This document shows positions 51,261-62,859 of a DNA stretch of 64,000 nucleotides, in pieces. The stretch is from positions 526,001 through 590,000 of the forward strand of contig NW_023501063.1 in assembly GCF_014066305.1 (NCBI RefSeq), in the 5' to 3' direction. The notes beneath the pieces are model-generated. The model saw only the letters and a program-made list of their open reading frames with translations, was not told the origin of the DNA and did no database searches. The stretch is from Letharia columbiana (Eukaryota; Ascomycota; Lecanoromycetes; Lecanorales; Parmeliaceae). How positions within the stretch are numbered: the stretch's first letter is position 1; every line of letters starts with the position of its first letter. The translations under genes were made by a program, and so were the position numbers.

Positions 51261-53219
51261 TAATAATTAATCCTTATCTAATTTTTTATTAAAAAATATA
51301 TTATAGAATTTGTGAATTTCTTAGAGAAGTAGAAATCTCTATTAGTAATAAAATATCTATCACTAAGAAACTTAGTCTATTAATATTTTATTACTAAAGA
51401 AAAGACCCTTTAAATTCTTTATTAAGAACTTTAAACTTTTAAGTATCTATACTCTCAATCTTCGCCTCTAACATATCGAGATATTAAGTTAATAAATATT
51501 CTTATTTAATCTTAAATACCCTTCGTTATTAAGCTTATTAACTTCGAATTCATAAAGAATAATTTCTTCTTAAAGACCTTCTGCGAATTAAATAGATACG
51601 CCGCTTTCGAGATTTAGAAATATTATTATTATATAGCTATAATTAATATATAATTACTAGAAATAATCGTATTATAATATAAATACGATCTTTTTTAATT
51701 AAGTTAAGAGTTTAAGAGTAAGCTATAATATCGAGATATAGTTCGAAAAGCTAAGAAAGAAGAAGAGAAAGGAAACGCTTTAATAGATCTTATTGTAATT
51801 AAGATATTAAGAATAAATTATCGATATTAACGATTAATAAGTAATTACTTAAGAAAAGTATATTATCTAGAATTTTATAAAATTTCAACTATTAATATTA
51901 AATGTATAACGTCTATAGAAAAGACGGCTAATTAAGATAATATTATAAGAACTAAATTCGTTATAGCGTAATCTCTTTAAATTACAGATTTCTATAATAT
52001 AGAAGATATATCGAAAATAATTAAAGTTACTTCCTCGAAGCGTAATCTTTAAGACGAAATTTATTTTTATAATTATATATCTTAACGATCTCTTTAATAT
52101 ATTTAGAGAGCTATATAAATCTAAAATTCTTAATCTAGAGATATTTTTAAGTTAACGCTAAGTAAGCGACGATAATAATAGATATTTTAATCTACTTTTA
52201 ACGATACTCGAAGAAGAGAATAGTTAAAATAGTTATAAGTATTAATCGTATTCGAAGCCGATAAAGATTCTTCTAAGTTATTTAGCCCTCGAAATAATAA
52301 GTAGAAGTTTAAGTAGAATAAGCGTAGTATTAGTATTAATTATAAGGAATATAATTCTATAGTATAGCTTTATTAGATATCGTAGCTAGACTCTAATAAG
52401 AAACTATTAATAATAGATATTATAAGCCTTACTTAAGCTATAGAGCCTATTTTAATAATATCCTATATTATAAGATAAGTTATATAAAAATCTATATAAA
52501 AACGAATAAGATTTTTTTAAGAAGAGTATCTACTCTAGTAGCGGAAGTAAGTTTAAGAAATATCGAGATGTCTTCGATATAATATTTACGATAATGTAAG
52601 AGTAATATTAATAAGAAATCTAAACGAAGAAAATCTAGATAGTAAGAATAAGGATAAAGCTAAAGTATAATATTCTTAATAAGCTTATTAGATATATCGC
52701 GTATACTAATTAATTCTTATTAAGATAATAAACTTTAATAAAAGATATATATAGATAAAGATTGATAACAAAATTATATTTATATAAAAGAAAGATTACT
52801 TTCTTAATATAACTTAGATTCTAACGCTTATTAATACGAATAGTAACGATCGTATATTTATTCTAAGGCTTATAAAGAATAAATCGTAAGCTATTATATA
52901 ACTTAAGACCTTTTTCTTTATCGAAGATCTATTCTTTAATTTATAAGTTTATCTCTTAAGTTAAGACGATATTATAGACTTCTAATTACGCTTTTATTTA
53001 TATATAATCTAAAGTAAAGTAGATATCTAAAATATTATTAGAAGAACGCGGCTGAATCGAAGCTAGTCTAAAAAGATTACTAATCTTAGAAGAAGTTATA
53101 TACCTTATAAAGGCGAGAATTTTTACTATTATATCTTTTAATCCTTTTATAATAGCTATATCTATAAAGTCTACTACGATATCTCTTAATTTAAATATTT
53201 ATATCGCGATAATTAATAT
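51261..53219. other. Eroded stretch between the two enzyme relics
   Basis: May hold the decayed kinase C-lobe, but no HRD or DFG-like core could be shown. 52655-52735 is a dispersed repeat shared with 15.6 kb. Confidence 0.45.
52655..52735. repeat. Dispersed repeat, copy B
   Basis: GCTAAAGTATAATATTC... with the core ATCGCGTATACTAATTAATT, matching 15590-15662. The upstream 60 bp also look related in both places; the downstream sequence does not. Confidence 0.75.
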
Positions 53220-53960
53220 ATTAGTAATTATCTACTCTAGCGTAAGCTATAAAATATTAGATGAAGTATTTAATAATAGTAATAGAAGAGTTATTAAGAT
53301 TTCGGAGTAAGTAGTAATTAAATTTAATATAGAAGTTATAAAGAGTAAGGCGAATAATTAAAGAGAAGCGTATCTATTATTTAACTTAAGTATTATATAT
53401 ATTTCTTAAATCTATCGATCTTTTACTAAAGAATAATATAATTATATTATTATGAAATATATTTAGAGTTAGATTCTTACGCCACTAGAGAATTAGCGTC
53501 TTATTCGTAGAGTTACGCGCGTACTTATCTATTTAATAGAAATATCGTATTATATCCTCGATTCGCTAAGGTCTAGTATTTTACGAGATCTTCTTTAATC
53601 TAAGAATAAAGATCTTTTCTTTATAAATATATTAAATATCGAATAATACTTTAATAGTAGACTAATAAAGAGTAGTTCGCGACTGGATTTTATATAATAT
53701 AATATAGTTCTCTATCACCTTAACGTCGCTTCTCGAAATATCCTTTAATAGGAAGATAGTATTATCTATCTCCTCGATTAAGAATACGCTAGATTCTATT
53801 TAAGAATACTCGAAGTCTATATATAACGAATTATTTTCGAGAAGAATAGCGAATTTAATAGGATTCTTCTTAAATATATAATCGATTTAATAAAAGAAGA
53901 AGAGGTTTAGACGAAGTTAATTATATAGGCCTACTCTAATAAGTAAAGATATTATTTATA
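53220..53960 (+). pseudogene. Relic of APH-family phosphotransferase gene
   Basis: A single register of about 245 codons, no frameshift, with TAA/TAG at Gln/Trp-type positions. The N-terminal part reads RRVIKISE.VVIKFNIEV (near 53285), which fits strand pairs carrying the ATP-binding lysine. The catalytic loop at 53716 reads HLNVASRNIL, which is HxDxxxRNIL after one G-to-A reversal. Further on, at 53776, LLD.EYARFYLRILE reads as the metal-binding D(W)E motif and following segment, with TAA from TGG. Known: this fold (aminoglycoside phosphotransferase/choline kinase-like) transfers phosphate from ATP to small molecules; fungi carry many such genes of unknown substrate. No substrate can be inferred. 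It lies 2 kb downstream of the second FHA-kinase relic, same strand. Confidence 0.78.
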
Positions 53961-56900
53961 AGTTATTTATAATAAGTATTAGACTTTACTAATTATAGTA
54001 ATCTATCTTTAATATTCTCTTAATAGATATATATCGTCTCTTAGATAGTTTATTAAACTATAATTATTACTATAACTCGAAAAGAAGATAACTATTAAAA
54101 GCTATTAGCCGGACCTCGCGTATATTATCTTATTTAAGTAAAATACTATTCTATCTTATCTTAATCTATTCTATCTCAATAGTCGAGAAATATCTATTAG
54201 TTATTATTACTTTAAATCGAGAATAAAAAGAGTAATAGACTAAAAAGTCGAATAATAGTATAAAAGCAAGTAATCTACGTATATAAGCTATATGAAACTA
54301 TACTTTAAGAGACTAGCGAGATTTTAGAGGCCGAATTAGCTTATATAGTTACGAGATTAAGACGTTTATAATATATAAATTTAAATTTATATTTACTTTT
54401 AAGATATCGTTAATTTTAATATATATATAAGATCGAGTAATAATAATTTATATACTTATTTATTAGCTTAATTATCGCTTAAGTATCTTACGACGTTTAT
54501 ATTCTTATCTAATATAAGAATAGTAGTAGATATTCTTAGTAATAGTAGAGCTTAAGTAATTCTTTCTAATTCGTTTAACTATAAGGCTTCGCGTTTTATA
54601 CTTCCATCGCTATACTTTATTATTACTATACTTTATTACACTAGTAATATCTATCTTATATATCGACTTCTTATTATCTCGCCTTTAGTTCTTAATAGCT
54701 TTATTATTAACGCTTTAATCTTTATATATAATTAATATATTTAAGAATTATCTTTAGAAATATAATTAAGAAAGCTAGAAGAGGAAGTCGAGGTATTAGT
54801 TAATCGATAAGTCTTTCTAATATTTCGAGAGAAATAGAAGCTAAGATTAGAGGATAGAAACGTGCGAGCTATCTATCTAAGAGTTATATATAAAAAGTAT
54901 AAATAATTTATAAATAATTATACTCGTATAAAGTAATTTGATTTAAATAACTTATAGAACGAAGTGCGGCTATAAAGAATAGGAGTTCTTATTAAAGAAG
55001 CGTTATTTCTTTAAAAAGCAGTAATCTATTAAGGCTCGTTAGGAATTATACTAGAGATATAGTTCGATTTAAAAATAGTCCGATATTAGTCGAGTAATAT
55101 TACGAAAGATATATTTAAATCTATAAGTTCTATACGAGATTAAGTCTTAATATACTATATCGAGAAAGAAAAGAAAATAAAACTTATCGATGCTAAAAAG
55201 AATTCTATATCTAATAAATATTTATTATTAAAAGAAGTAACTTAGCTAATTCTTTATTATCGATACTTTTTAAATATTCTATACTAAAGTAATTCTAATA
55301 GTTCTATAGATTATCGCTCTTTCTCTCTATATAAGTATACGATCTATAGATTACTTTAATAAAAATATATTATATATAGTAGTAGCGTAGTTTTTAAAGT
55401 AATTAATATTCTTAAGCGAGATATTATATAACGAGTAAGAGTAGATTATCTATACGCTATAATCGTAATAACTTAAATGTAACTTATCTATATATCTTCG
55501 AAGACTATCGATACGCGAGAATAATATAATTTTAACTATAAATAATAATCTAGTATTATTAAGATAGAAGAGGTATATAAAACTTAATAGTATAAGAGGA
55601 ATTAGCTTTATACTTATAAAGGCATTCTATAATTCTTAAATATTATTCTACTTTTAAGCTTCTTCTAAGTTAAGTATAGTATTATTAATCTAAATAGTAA
55701 TATTCTTACTCGCTCTAAATACGAGGTTTATATAGTAAGGTTTACATATATAATAAAGCTCGATAAGATTTTAAAGTATCTCTAGATATCGATTAAATTA
55801 AGTTATTACGTCGAAGATATTAGCGATATTATATTAGACTTAAAGGGCGTAGATAAAAAGAGATAGATTATAGATAATCGAGATATTATATTTAATTTAA
55901 TAAATGTCGTCGTTATCGATATAGTCGAAGAACTATCTTCTTTTCTCATTAATTATATCTCTAAGAAGAATTTTACGTAAGCGTCTTACTAAATTTTATA
56001 CTAACTATTACGCTAATATAAGCTCTTTATAAGCTTAGTTCGTTATTATCTAACGCGTAGACGAATACTAATCGATACTAGCGCGAAGCTTCTTAATATA
56101 TACTCGAATCTCAATATATCTCTTATCCGCGAGTACTATAGCTTTCTTCTTAAAATCTAAGTTTCGAGAAGCTTAAGAGTTATAATTAATTTCTATATAG
56201 TTAATAAATATAAGTAACGAGCTTCTTAAGGGCGTTTTAAGAAAAGCTATAAAGATATCGATATCGACGATTTAATTTTAATAGAAATACTTAAAGATAG
56301 AGCTTCTACTATGGCTTATAACTTGGTTTTACTCGATAGAAATCATAATTTCTATCTTTAATATTAGCTAGCCCTCGTTAAAGTCGATTAGATAACTTAT
56401 AATTTATTATCTAAGTAGTTCTATGTCGAAAAGCGTAGGCGGTTAAACTAGCTTAAAATCTAGCTTCTAAATCTAAGACGCTAAGATAAGCTATATAGAA
56501 TATATATAGTAAAGCTTTAACTAACGAGGTAATCGGTCTATCTACTATAGAATATACTCTATAAAAGATTAGACGAGATATTTATTTATTCTTTTATCTA
56601 AGCTAAATAGACTTTTTAAATTTAGATATAGTAAGATCGTAGATATTCTAAGCGAATTTAATATTATTAGACGCGAATACGTTATTTATAAAAGCTAGAG
56701 CTAGTATATATAGAATAGAATAGAATATAAGATAATCGTATTTATAGAAGATGAAGGTTATACTATAATTTAGATAGTTATTAGCGTATATCTTCTATCG
56801 CTTCTTTTATATTACTTACGATCTTATTCTTTCTCATATATCTTTTTAAAGTACTATAGTTACTTTTATAAGAAGTATTATCTAATTATAATCTTTAGAG

Positions 56901-57880
56901 TCTCTAATTAATTATAGTATTATATTCTTATAGAGAAGAGCTTTATTACTTTCACGATAGTAGTCGCTCTCGATAATTTCTTCGAGCTATATTAATATAA
57001 GGGTAATTAATAGCGTAATAAAGTCTTATTAAACGCGTTAACGCTCTACTAATAAGATATAAATATTTTATATTTAGAGATATAGAAGAAGATAATAAAG
57101 ATCGTTTTTATTAATAGACTCTTTAAGAGAGATAATTAGATCTAACTTAAAGTCTTTTATTAACGTAATATAATTAAATTAAATAGCTTAGACTTAGTAA
57201 GTATTATTAAAGAAGAACTATTAAACGTATAATATTAATTCTTTTAATTATATTCTTATTCGTAACGTAATCTATATCGTCTCTATATATTATACTTTAA
57301 TCTTTAATATAATTTAGAAGAGTTTTAATCTTTCTTATATTTTCGATCTATAGTCGTTATTAAAAGAATATCTATAGGTCTCGGTTTCGAATGTAACGAA
57401 GGCGCTTTAAAGAATCTACCTCGAGATCTAGCGATCGTTATAAGATTTCTTAATAAAAGCTATACTCGCTTATAGTCGAGAGTCGTTATTATTAATAATT
57501 ATATATATTAACGCTAATACTATTATATAAAAGTAATATTACGATAGATATTAGTCGTACGCTTCGACTTAATAATTTCATTCTCTAACTAATTAAGAAG
57601 AATCTAAAGGTATTCGCGTCTATAGACTCTTATAGTTATTATAATACTTATTAAAGTAATAATAAGAATAAAAGAATTAGAAGAATAATAAGTATCGAAG
57701 ATAATGAGATCTAATTAACTAAGGCTCGGGTATACTAATAAAAATAATTATTTTATTTATAATAGATCTAGAGCTATCTTCTCTTATAATAGACTAGATA
57801 TATCTCGACTCCGACTACGCGCTAATTAGACTATATTATTATACGTACTATACTATAAAATAAAGAATCGAAAGTATAGT
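53961..57880. other. Eroded stretch, no identified gene
   Basis: The register of the phosphotransferase relic can be followed as far as about 56.8 kb, with some protein-like runs (for example DIDIDDLILIEILKDRASTM near 56255), but stops are as dense as background and no family was recognised. Confidence 0.45.
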
Positions 57881-58020
57881 AGATTGCGAAGGAGAGTTAA
57901 AAGTAGCGACGAAGTAAGTAAATTGAAGTCGGAAAGGAGAACTGCGCGTGCGTGAAATGGCTATAGCCGATCCGATTCTAGTATCTAACTTACATTTCCT
58001 ACGTGAGAACTTAGCCCTAT
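57881..58020. other. Less-mutated island 3, left of the repeat mosaic
   Basis: Contains CTGCGCGTGCGTGAAATGGC and TATAGCCGATCCGATTCTAG, with CA/TG at normal levels. Its right end (CTTAGCCCTATCTTATTCTATTATA) is the terminus of the 429-bp repeat family that recurs at 60.3, 62.3, 62.7 and 63.5 kb. So the island probably belongs to a member of that family or marks the integration edge of the mosaic. Confidence 0.5.
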
Positions 58021-58068
58021 CTTATTCTATTATATATACTAATAATAGATTAAATTATAGTAATAATC

Positions 58069-58076
58069 TTCGCTTA
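58069..58076. repeat. Left target-site duplication TTCGCTTA of the foldback element
   Basis: Eight bases matching 59147-59154. They belong to the 200-bp repeat, whose upstream half (ATAATAGATTAAATTATAG) lies directly to the left. Confidence 0.72.
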
Positions 58077-58364
58077 TACTAGTCGAAAAGATATAATATA
58101 TTTTATAGAATATTTTATATTAAGTAATACTATATCGTACTCGAATATAATATAAATAGAATCGAATATTATTTTATTTTTCTAATATAAGTTCGAGATC
58201 TTAACGGGATATATTACGATATAATATATCTATAATATTATACTATAAAATAATATATATATAAGATATTTCGTTAAGATTTCTATATTTAGAAGTATAA
58301 AGTAGCTATTTTAATTATTATTCTAGTTAACGACTAATTATATCTATCTTTATTCGATATACTA

Positions 58365-58585
58365 TTATAGCTAATATTATTATATCTATTACTATTATAG
58401 CTAATACTATTATAGCTAATATTATTATATCTATTACTATTATAACTAATATTATTATAACTAATACTATTATAACTAATACTATTATAATTAATATTAT
58501 TATATCTATTATTATTATAACTACTACTATTATAACTACTATTATTATAACTATTACTTACTATTATAACTATTATTATTATAGC
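58365..58585. repeat. TATTATAGCTAATAC minisatellite, left arm
   Basis: Units of 9-18 bp on CTATTACTATTATARCTAATA. The inverted counterpart is at about 58735-58885. It forms the inner part of the foldback element. Confidence 0.85.
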
Positions 58586-58588
58586 TAC

Positions 58589-58729
58589 TATCGAAATATA
58601 ACTCTCATATATTTTAGCTACCGTATTCTTTAGTTATCTAATTTTATACTATATTTAAAATCTAATCTCGAAGAGATTTTAAAGAATTAATTCGTTCGTT
58701 CTATATATTATATATCTAATATTTTAATA
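58589..58729 (+). mobile_element. Solo LTR of the 13.8-kb retrotransposon family
   Basis: Exactly 141 bp and gap-free against the LTR at 13765-13905 read on the minus strand. Nearly all differences are C-to-T or G-to-A, with only one transversion noted. Ends are TA...TA for TG...CA. It is flanked by GCTAC (58584-58588) and GCTAT (58730-58734), a 5-bp target-site duplication with one C-to-T change. No second LTR or interior is present, so it is the product of LTR-LTR recombination or a reduced copy. It sits near the centre of the foldback element and so inserted after it. Confidence 0.9.
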
Positions 58730-58734
58730 GCTAT

Positions 58735-58885
58735 TACTATTATAACTATTACTATTTATTATTTAAATAGTCTACTATTATATAATAGCTATAATAGTAC
58801 TAGTTATAGTAATATTAGTTATAATAGTATTAGCTATAGTAGTATTAGTTATAATAGTATTAGCTATAATAGTATATCGAATAGA
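58735..58885. repeat. Minisatellite, right arm of the foldback element
   Basis: Units like TATAATAGTATTAGC, the reverse complement of the left-arm minisatellite. The turn of the palindrome lies near 58770. Confidence 0.85.
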
Positions 58886-59146
58886 AGTAGATACGATTAA
58901 TCGTTAACTAAAATAAAAATTAGAATAGCTACTTTATACTTCTAAATATAGAAATTCTAACGAGATATTTTATATATATATTATTTTATAATATAATATT
59001 ATAGATATATTATATCGTAATATATATTATTAAGATTTTATATTATATTAGATATAAGATTATATAAATCTTAATAACTTATATTATATTAGAGTATAAT
59101 ATAATAGATTAATATTCTATATTATATTATATCTTTTTAATTAATA

Positions 59147-59905
59147 TTCGCTTATTAAGTAATAATTTAATATAAAATTATAGAGAGTATATAACGTAAG
59201 ATCTTAAAGAGCTAAGTCGTATTCTTAATATTAAAAATCTTATTATCGCTTAATTTCTTCGTAATATTCTTTATATTTATCTATTATAATTTCTTCTCTT
59301 ACTTCTTAATATAGTAAGAATAATAAACTAAGTTATAATAATATTCTTCGCTTACTAAGTAATAATTTAATATAAAATTATAAAGAATATATAACGTAGA
59401 ATCTTAAAGAGCTAAGTTATATTCTTAATATTAAAAATCTTATTACCGCTTAATTTCTTTATAATATTCTTTATATTTATCTATTATAGTTTCTTCTCTT
59501 ACTTCTTAATATAATAAAAATAATAAACTAAGTTATAGTAATATTCTTCGCTTACTAAGTAATAATTTAATATAAAATTATAGAGAGTATATAATATAAA
59601 ATCTTAAAGAGCTAAGTTATATTCTTAATACTAAGAATCTTATTATTACTTAATCTCTTCGTAATATTCTTTATATTAATCTATTATAGTTTCTTCTCTT
59701 ACTTCTTAATATAATAAGAATAATAAACTAAATTATAATAATATTCTTCGCTTATTAAGTAATATTTTAATATAAAATCGTAAAGAGTATATAATATAAG
59801 ATCTTAAAGAGCTAAGTTATATTCTTAATACTAGAAGTCTTATTATCGCTTAATTTCTTTATAATATTCTTCGTATTCGTCTATTATAGATTCTTCTCTT
59901 ATTTA
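59147..59905 (+). repeat. 200-bp satellite array, plus strand, about 3.8 units
   Basis: Units start TTCGCTTA at 59147, 59347, 59547 and 59747: an exact 200-bp period. Each holds AAGTAATAATTTAATATAAAAT, then ATCTTAAAGAGCTAAG, then CTTAATTTCTT, then TATTCTTTATATTTATCTATT. The units differ by transitions. The array extends to the left of the foldback element (about 58035-58076). Confidence 0.95.
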
Positions 59906-60032
59906 ACTAAGTACGAGAGTATCGAGATTCGAGAGTAAATATATTTATATTAATAAAATTAGTAGAATTAATAAAGTAATAAAAGAATAATAGTTATATA
60001 AATAGATAAAAGAATTATTATTCGATCTCGAA
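59862..60032 (+). repeat. Inverted-repeat arm, left
   Basis: Closely matches the reverse complement of 61733-61915 (for example TTCTTCTCTTATTTAACTAAGTA and AGATAAAAGAATTATTATTCGATCTCG in both). Part of the large inverted arrangement of 58-64 kb. Confidence 0.85.
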
Positions 60033-60224
60033 TACGTTTAATATAACTACTATATTTAGATATTAGTTTAATCTATTAATAGTAGACTAAACTTTATAAT
60101 TTTTACATTATTAGAAAGTATAAACTAAGCTCTATAATTTACGAAATTATAAAGTAATAGTATTTTTAGAGAGATAGTTATTTTAGAGTATAAGACTTCT
60201 ATATATAGATTTTCGTAGATTTTT

Positions 60225-60505
60225 AATAATTACGAACGCTAATTTATTTATTCGCGATATCTAATTAAAAAGCGTAGATTTAACGAATTAATAATTAATT
60301 ATATATATAAATTTAAGATTTTCTAATTTAGCTCTATCTTATTCTTTTATATATTAATATATATAAAAGAATAAAATAGAGCTAAGCTTAAAAATCTTAA
60401 ATTTATATATATAATTAATTATAAATTTAGAGTTACTACGCTCCTTAATTAAATTAACTAAGTTATCGCGAATAAATAAATTAATATTCGTAACTATTAA
60501 AATCT
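60225..60505. repeat. Palindrome centred near 60355
   Basis: Left arm 60225-60353 and right arm 60357-60490 pair over about 130 bp (ATATATAAATTTAAGATTTT, TTAGCTCTATCTTATTCTTTT and their complements; outer part TTTATTTATTCGCGATA). Each arm is a copy of the right half of the 429-bp repeat. Confidence 0.88.
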
Positions 60506-60790
60506 TACTCTTTTACGCCTCTCGAGAGTCGTAATAACTTTTTTATTTTTTATTAAAATTTTGAATTTTTTTATTTTAAATTTTGAAGCGCTATTTACGC
60601 CTTTCGAATTTTTAAGAATTTTAAAAATTCGTCTTATAATTATTAAAGCGTAAGGAATTCAAATATCGCTTATTAAAGTTCGCTTATTAAAGATCGCTTA
60701 TCTATCTATTTACTCGATAGCTTTAATTAAAAAAATAATTATAAATTAAATTTATAAGTCTTTACTCGTATTAATATAAAAGAATAAGAT
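60490..60790 (-). repeat. Minus-strand copy of the 429-bp repeat
   Basis: Reads in reverse the words of 61911-62339: TTTAATAAAAAATA, GAAAGGCGTAAATAGCGCTTC, AATTCCTTACGCTTTAATAAT, and CTATCGAGTAAATAGATA. It joins the right arm of the 60355 palindrome and is followed by another copy of its terminus (about 60770-60890). Confidence 0.8.
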
Positions 60791-60899
60791 AGAGCTAAGT
60801 TTAAAAACTTTAAATTTATATATATAGTTAATTATAAATTTAAGTTCGCTATACTCTTTAATTAAATCGACTAAGTTAGCTTAATAACTCTCTCGAGCT

Positions 60900-61222
60900 C
60901 TCTTATTAAAAATTTATATATAGAAGTTTTATATTTTAAAGTATTTAGCTTACGATATATATAGTTACTTTAGAATTTCTTAAATTATAAAGCTCGCTTT
61001 ACGCTTTTTAACGCTATATAAATTATAAAGTTTAATCTACTATTAGTAAATTAAATAAATATTTAGATATAATAGTTATAGTAGTTATACTAGACGCGTC
61101 TAGAATTAAATAATAATTTTTTTTTATCTATTTATATAATTATATTTCTTCTATAATTCTATTAATTTATTAATTATAAATATATTCTCGATATCTCTCG
61201 CTTAAATATTATTAAGTATCTA
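60900..61222 (+). repeat. Direct repeat shared with 63.63-64.0 kb
   Basis: Matches 63630-64000 in the same orientation: ATTAAAAATTTATATATARAAG, then TTAAATAAATATTTARATATAATAGTTATA, then TTATCTATTTATATAATTAT. The inverted counterpart is at 59980-60225. Confidence 0.8.
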
Positions 61223-61739
61223 AGATATATATTTCTTTTACTTATCTTTTAAATCTCTTATTAACGCTCTTAGATTATCTCTTAGTAAATTTATTACTAC
61301 TAATAATTAAGATTATAAGCGAGTTTAATAACTATCTACTACTACTTATAAACGCGTTAAAAGACTCTTAAAAAGAGCTTAAACGAATATATTCTTCTCT
61401 ATATACTTCTCTTAAGTTAGCGATAAATGAATTAAACTAATATTTAAATATTATAGTTATATTAAACGCGTTCGATTTAGATATATATACTTCTTTTACT
61501 TATCTCTTAAAGTTCTTATTAATATCTTTAAATTATTTTTTAATAAATTCGCTATTATTAGTAATTAAGATCGTAAGCGAGTTTAATAGCTATCTATTAC
61601 TACTTATAAACGCGTTAAAAAACTCTTAAAAAGAGCTTAAACGAATATATTCTTCTCTATATACTTCTCTTAAGTTAGCGATAGATAGATTAAATTAATA
61701 TTCAAATATTAGAGTTATATTAAACGCGTTCGAGATCGA
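61223..61739 (+). repeat. 257-bp tandem duplication
   Basis: Two adjacent units, starting AGATATATATTTCTTTTAC at 61223 and AGATATATATACTTCTTTTAC at 61479. Both contain TATAAACGCGTTAAAARACTC and AAAAAGAGCTTAAACGAATAT, and end TTAAACGCGTTCGA. They differ almost only by transitions. Confidence 0.92.
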
Positions 61740-61915
61740 ATAATAATTCTTTTATCTATTTATATAATTATTCTTCTTTTATTATTCTATTAATTCTATT
61801 AATTCTACTAATTCTATTAATATAAATATATTTATTCTCGATATTCTTATACTTAGTTAAATAAGAGAAGAAGTTATAATAGACGAATATAAAGAATATT
61901 ATAAAGAATACGAGT
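61733..61915 (-). repeat. Inverted-repeat arm, right
   Basis: Reverse complement of 59862-60032, with an expanded (TTCTATTAA)n stretch at about 61795-61822. Confidence 0.85.
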
Positions 61916-62339
61916 AAAGGCCTATGAATTAAATTCATAATTATTTTTTTAATTAGGGCTATCGAGTAAGTAGGTGAGCGAACTTTGGTGAGCGAACTTT
62001 AGTGAGCGATATTTGAATTCCTTACGCTTTAATAATTATAAGACTAAATTTTAAAATTCTTAAAAATTCGGAAAGCATAAACAGCGCTTCAAAATTTAAA
62101 AGAAAAATCTTAAAATTTTAATAGAAAATAAAAAAGTAATTCTATGTGTTAATAATATACACCTATTTTTTTAATGAGGGAGACGCGGGAGGGCGAGATT
62201 TTAATGGTTACGGACGCTAATTTGTTTACCCGCGATAACTTAGCCGATCTAATTAAAGAGCGTAGCGAATTTAAATTGATAATTAGCTATATATATAAAT
62301 TCAAGATTTTTAAGCTTAGCTCTATCTTATTCTATTATA
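61911..62339 (+). repeat. 429-bp tandem duplication, unit 1 (least mutated copy)
   Basis: Begins CGAGTAAAGGCCTATGAATT. It contains three GTGAGCGAACTTTGG-type words (61975-62010), AATTCCTTACGCTTTAATAAT, AAACAGCGCTTCAAAATTT, and a GC-rich stretch around GAGACGCGGGAGGGCGAG (62177) and CCCGCGATAACTTAGCCGATC. A TATATATAAATTCAAG TATA-like box lies at about 62292. A stop-free frame at 62174-62356 (VTDANLFTRDNLADLIKERS) crosses the unit boundary. All other copies of this stretch are broken and it resembles no family, so it is listed as repeat, not as gene. Inference: the unit could be an LTR or promoter-bearing end of a larger element. Confidence 0.85.
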
Positions 62340-62768
62340 CGAGTAAAGATCTATAAATTAAATTTATAATTATTTTTTTAATTAAAGCTATCGAGTAAAT
62401 AGATAAGCGATCTTTAATAAGTAAACTTTGATGAGCGAACTTTGAATTCCTTGCGCTTTAATGATTATAAGACAAATTTTTAAAATTTCTAAAAATTCGA
62501 AAAGCGCAAATAGCGCTTTAAAAATTAAAAAAAAAATTCCAAAATTTTAATAGAAAATAAAAAAGTTATTACTATTATAAATAATATATATCTATAATTT
62601 AATAAGAGAGACGCGAAAGAGCAAGATTTTAATAATTATAAATATTAATTTATTTATCCGCGATAACTTAGTTAATCTAATTAAAGAGCGTAGTAATCTT
62701 AAATTTATAATTAGCTATATATATAAATTTAAGATTTTCTAATTTAGCTTTATCTTATTCTTTTATAT
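62340..62768 (+). repeat. 429-bp tandem duplication, unit 2
   Basis: Begins CGAGTAAAGATCTATAAATT. Collinear with 61911-62339, with RIP-type differences concentrated in its right half (GGTTACGGACGC there reads AATTATAAATATT here). Confidence 0.88.
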
Positions 62769-62859
62769 ATATTAATATATTAATTACGAAGATAGTTATT
62801 AATAGTAATAATATAATAGATTTACTCTTTATAATCTTATATTAATTTACTTAATTAAT

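Larger units (their letters stand above)
58077..59146. mobile_element. Foldback (long inverted-repeat) element, 1,070 bp
   Basis: Two arms of 400-500 bp in inverted orientation. A clear pairing is 58206-58375 (TATTACGATATAATATATC..., TTTAGAAGTATAAAGTAGC...) with 58860-59028 read backwards, and similarity runs out to both ends. The arms contain a TATTATAGCTAATAC minisatellite. It interrupts the 200-bp repeat and is flanked by TTCGCTTA on both sides (possibly 9 bp). Known: 8-bp duplications are typical of hAT, about 9 bp of Mutator-like elements, and long inverted arms of foldback/Mutator-like elements. No transposase is present. The left arm is less mutated in places (GATCTTAACGGGATATATTACG region). 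Confidence 0.75.

Noticed and set aside
54770..56830. Long plus-strand register after the phosphotransferase relic, with an IDTSAK word resembling a retroviral-type protease
   Set aside because: A single short word, no reverse transcriptase or integrase motif downstream, and dense stops.
62174..62356. 60-codon frame in the 429-bp repeat
   Set aside because: Crosses the boundary between two tandem units and is broken in every other copy; no family recognised. Kept as a remark on the repeat.
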